Shown: positions 59,551 to 64,000 of the stretch, in pieces
How the letters are laid out: the number at the start of each line of letters is the position of its first letter
Position numbering within the stretch: the first letter of the stretch is position 1
Assembly: GCA_038890815.1 (NCBI GenBank)
Contig: JAWAFC010000004.1
Location: 62,001-126,000 of the forward strand
DNA length: 64,000 nt
Source: JAWAFC01 sp038890815
GTDB lineage: Archaea; Micrarchaeota; Micrarchaeia; Burarchaeales; JACRGF01
Reading direction: 5' to 3'
Made by a program: the position numbers and the translations under genes
The notes under the pieces: generated by a model
What the model saw: the letters and a program-made list of their open reading frames with translations, nothing else
Database searches by the model: none
What the model was told of the DNA's origin: nothing

Positions 59551-60619
59551 AAAGAAAGGCGTTCTGGTTCTCAGCGACGGGGCTGTTTATTACGGCAAGG
59601 GTTTTGGCGCGCCGGGCACGCGCGTGGGCGAACTCGTCTTCTCCACCGCCATGACTGGCTATCAGGAGGCGCTGACCGATGCCAGCTATGTGGGCCAGAT
59701 ACTCCTCCTCACCTACCCCCTTATTGGGAATTATGGCATAAGCGAGGAGGCCTTCGAATCAAAAAGAATCTGGGCCGAGGGCTTGGTGGTGCGCGAGGTC
59801 TGCACCCACCCCGTACATGCGAAGTCAAAAAAATCGCTCGACGAGTTCCTCCAGGACTTCGGCGTGCCCGGAGTGGCCGGGCTCGACACGCGCGCCATAG
59901 TGCGCAAAATCCGCGAGGCGGGCGTCATGCCCGCGTGCATATCGGTGGATGAGGGCGAGTTCGATGTGAGGGAGCTTCTGGAAAAGGCCCGCGCGCTCGA
60001 CTACTCCAAAATCAATTTCGTTGAGCTCGCGAGCTGCCGGGAAACTCAGGTTTTCGAGCGCGGGCCAAAGCGCGTCGTGTTGATCGACTGCGGCATGAAG
60101 ATGAACATAGTGCGCGAGCTGAACAAGCGCGACATCACTGTGATCAGCGTGCATTACAAGACGAAACCTGAGCAGATAATGGAGCTTGAGCCCGACGGGC
60201 TTTTCGTCTCCAACGGGCCCGGCGACCCCGCCCTGCTGGCCGACGTCGCCCAGACCGTGCGCTCGCTGATAGGCAAGCTTCCCATCATGGGCATCTGCCT
60301 GGGCCATCAGATAATGGGCATCGCCGCGGGCGGCAGGACATTCAAGCTGAAGTTCGGCCACAGGAGCGCGAACCAGCCAGTCAGGGATGTGAGAACCGGC
60401 CGCGTCTACATCACCACACAGAATCACGGCTATGCTGTGGATGAGAGGAGCCTGGGGGAACGCGCCAGCGAGGTCTTCCTGCTCAACTGCAACGACGGCA
60501 CGGTTGAGGGGATGAGGAATGACGAGCTGCGCCTTCTCAGCGTGCAGTTTCATCCAGAGGCGCACCCGGGCCCGCGGGATACATCACATTTTTTTGATGA
60601 GTTTGTGGCATGGTTGTGA
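59543..60619 (+). CDS. carA: Carbamoyl-phosphate synthase small (glutaminase) subunit
   Basis: CarA supplies ammonia from glutamine to CarB. The 358-residue protein has the N-terminal domain start LVLSDGAVYYGKGFG and MTGYQEALTD, and a class I glutamine amidotransferase domain with catalytic Cys in MGICLGHQIMG and the His-Glu pair in QFHPEAHPGP. GTG 59543 (MAEKKGVLVL) is favoured over the upstream TTG 59513 because the promoter lies between them. argF and carB follow. Confidence 0.93.
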   Translation: MAEKKGVLVLSDGAVYYGKGFGAPGTRVGELVFSTAMTGYQEALTDASYVGQILLLTYPLIGNYGISEEAFESKRIWAEGLVVREVCTHPVHAKSKKSLDEFLQDFGVPGVAGLDTRAIVRKIREAGVMPACISVDEGEFDVRELLEKARALDYSKINFVELASCRETQVFERGPKRVVLIDCGMKMNIVRELNKRDITVISVHYKTKPEQIMELEPDGLFVSNGPGDPALLADVAQTVRSLIGKLPIMGICLGHQIMGIAAGGRTFKLKFGHRSANQPVRDVRTGRVYITTQNHGYAVDERSLGERASEVFLLNCNDGTVEGMRNDELRLLSVQFHPEAHPGPRDTSHFFDEFVAWL

Positions 60620-60628
60620 GGTGAGTGA

Positions 60629-61534
60629 ATGGATTTGCTGACCATCAGGGAGCTGCCCGTGGATGAGATGAACGCGCTCATCGCGCTGGCCGAGAAGCTG
60701 AAGAGGGAAAAGCACAGGTACAGCGAGGAGCTGAAGGGAAAAGTCCTCGCCCTGCTCTTCGAAAAGCCGAGCACGCGCACGCGCGTCTCCTTCGAGGCCG
60801 CCATGGCCTCGCTCGGAGGCGCGACAATCACCCTCGACTTCGTCGCCACGCAGATCTCGCGCGGCGAGACCATCGCCGATACCGCGCGCGTGCTCGAGCG
60901 CTACGTGGATGCCATCGGCTGCCGCCTCTACAAACACTCCGACCTCGAGGAAATGGCGAGATATGCGCGCGTGCCCGTCATCAACCTGCTCACCGACCTA
61001 GAGCATCCATGCCAGGCACTCGGCGACCTGCTGACCATGAAGGAGAAGGGCAAGCTGGGCAAGGGCAGGAGGTTCGCCTACATCGGCGACATCGCCAACA
61101 ACATGGCAAACTCCCTGATGGTTGCGGTCGCCCGCTCCGGCATGGAGGTCGCTCTCGCAGGCCCGCCCGGCTATCCCGCCTGCGCGGACTACGTGGCCGA
61201 AGCAAAGAAGGCGGGCAAGCTCGAGATTTTCAACGACCCTCTCAGGGCGGCCGAAAATGCCGATGTCATCTACACCGATGTGTGGGTAAGCATGGGCATG
61301 GAGGAGGAGAGAGCAGAGCGCATGAAGGCATTCGTGCCGTTTCAGGTGAACAGCGCGGTGCTTTCCCGGGCAAAGAAGGACTGCATCGTCATGCACTGCC
61401 TGCCCGCACACCGGGGGCTTGAAATCACGAGCGACGTTCTCGACGGCAAGCACAGCGTGGTGTGGGACCAGGCGGAGAACAGGCTGCACATTCAGAAGGC
61501 AATTCTCCTGCGCTTGCTGGCAGGCAGGAGGTAA
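60629..61534 (+). CDS. argF: Ornithine carbamoyltransferase
   Basis: The enzyme makes citrulline from ornithine and carbamoyl phosphate. The 301-residue protein has the carbamoyl phosphate loop KPSTRTRVSFE, the HPCQALGDL ornithine-side motif and HCLPAHRG near the C-terminus. The HCLP motif marks ornithine rather than aspartate transcarbamylase. The ATG follows GAGGTGAGTGA. It is inserted between carA and carB, a gene order that ties carbamoyl phosphate synthesis to arginine. Confidence 0.95.
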   Translation: MDLLTIRELPVDEMNALIALAEKLKREKHRYSEELKGKVLALLFEKPSTRTRVSFEAAMASLGGATITLDFVATQISRGETIADTARVLERYVDAIGCRLYKHSDLEEMARYARVPVINLLTDLEHPCQALGDLLTMKEKGKLGKGRRFAYIGDIANNMANSLMVAVARSGMEVALAGPPGYPACADYVAEAKKAGKLEIFNDPLRAAENADVIYTDVWVSMGMEEERAERMKAFVPFQVNSAVLSRAKKDCIVMHCLPAHRGLEITSDVLDGKHSVVWDQAENRLHIQKAILLRLLAGRR

Positions 61535-61581
61535 AGGCGAGGGGAATGCAGGGGCAGACCACATGCTAGCGGAGTGAAGAC

Positions 61582-64000
<2,419 letters not shown>

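Overview
The window is a dense archaeal chromosome segment. Archaeal-type genes run throughout: ADP-dependent sugar kinase, Pelota, ABCE1/Rli1, replication factor C small subunit, archaemetzincin, THEP1-type NTPase, archaeal phosphoglycerate kinase and ApgM-type mutase, S26e-like ribosomal protein, a class III signal peptide pilin, and a tRNA-Gly whose intron is bounded by a bulge-helix-bulge. The pilin leader, the very short spacers, overlapping convergent 3' ends and many GTG starts resemble DPANN-type genomes such as Diapherotrites or Micrarchaeota; that placement is inference. Unlike many reduced DPANN genomes it carries much amino-acid biosynthesis.

Layout. 1-5.4 kb: a truncated sugar kinase, the tRNA, a palindrome-rich dispersed repeat, and a divergent pair made of transglutaminase-like gene plus panD against a second transglutaminase-like gene, then a macro-domain gene. 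5.4-19.5 kb: leucyl aminopeptidase, THEP1, an ABC exporter with a huge outside domain, isoleucyl-tRNA synthetase, RFC, DUF362, Pelota, archaemetzincin, Pgk. 19.6-29.5 kb: ABCE1, an iron-permease/CcdA operon with a DtxR-like operator, a drug-type ABC exporter, CysRS, a methyltransferase, an isoprenyl diphosphate synthase, then the second copy of the repeat beside a lipoprotein. 29.6-35.5 kb: M20 peptidase, TctA-like transporter, OB-fold protein, MTA/SAH deaminase and a GAF-GGDEF diguanylate cyclase. 35.5-48.8 kb: LeuA/CimA, a threonine synthase fused to a LeuA-type regulatory domain, an island of unknown genes, homoserine dehydrogenase with its ACT regulator, pilin, a cysteine-repeat lipoprotein, and pheA-aroQ-aroC. 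48.8-64 kb: glutamate-type dehydrogenase, HEAT protein, ApgM operon, a 1352-residue unknown protein, a CitG-like gene with argH, then carA-argF-carB running off the end.

The genes support threonine/branched-chain, aromatic and arginine/pyrimidine synthesis, lower glycolysis, and ribosome rescue and recycling (Pelota with ABCE1). Across the window a TATA-like box lies about 22-28 nt before the start codon, implying mostly leaderless transcripts; in several divergent pairs one symmetric box appears to serve both genes. I used this spacing to choose many starts, and it is an inference. Best leads: the threonine synthase-LeuA domain fusion, the archaeal GGDEF protein, the dispersed repeat, the iron operon with its operator, and the 12-repeat cysteine protein.
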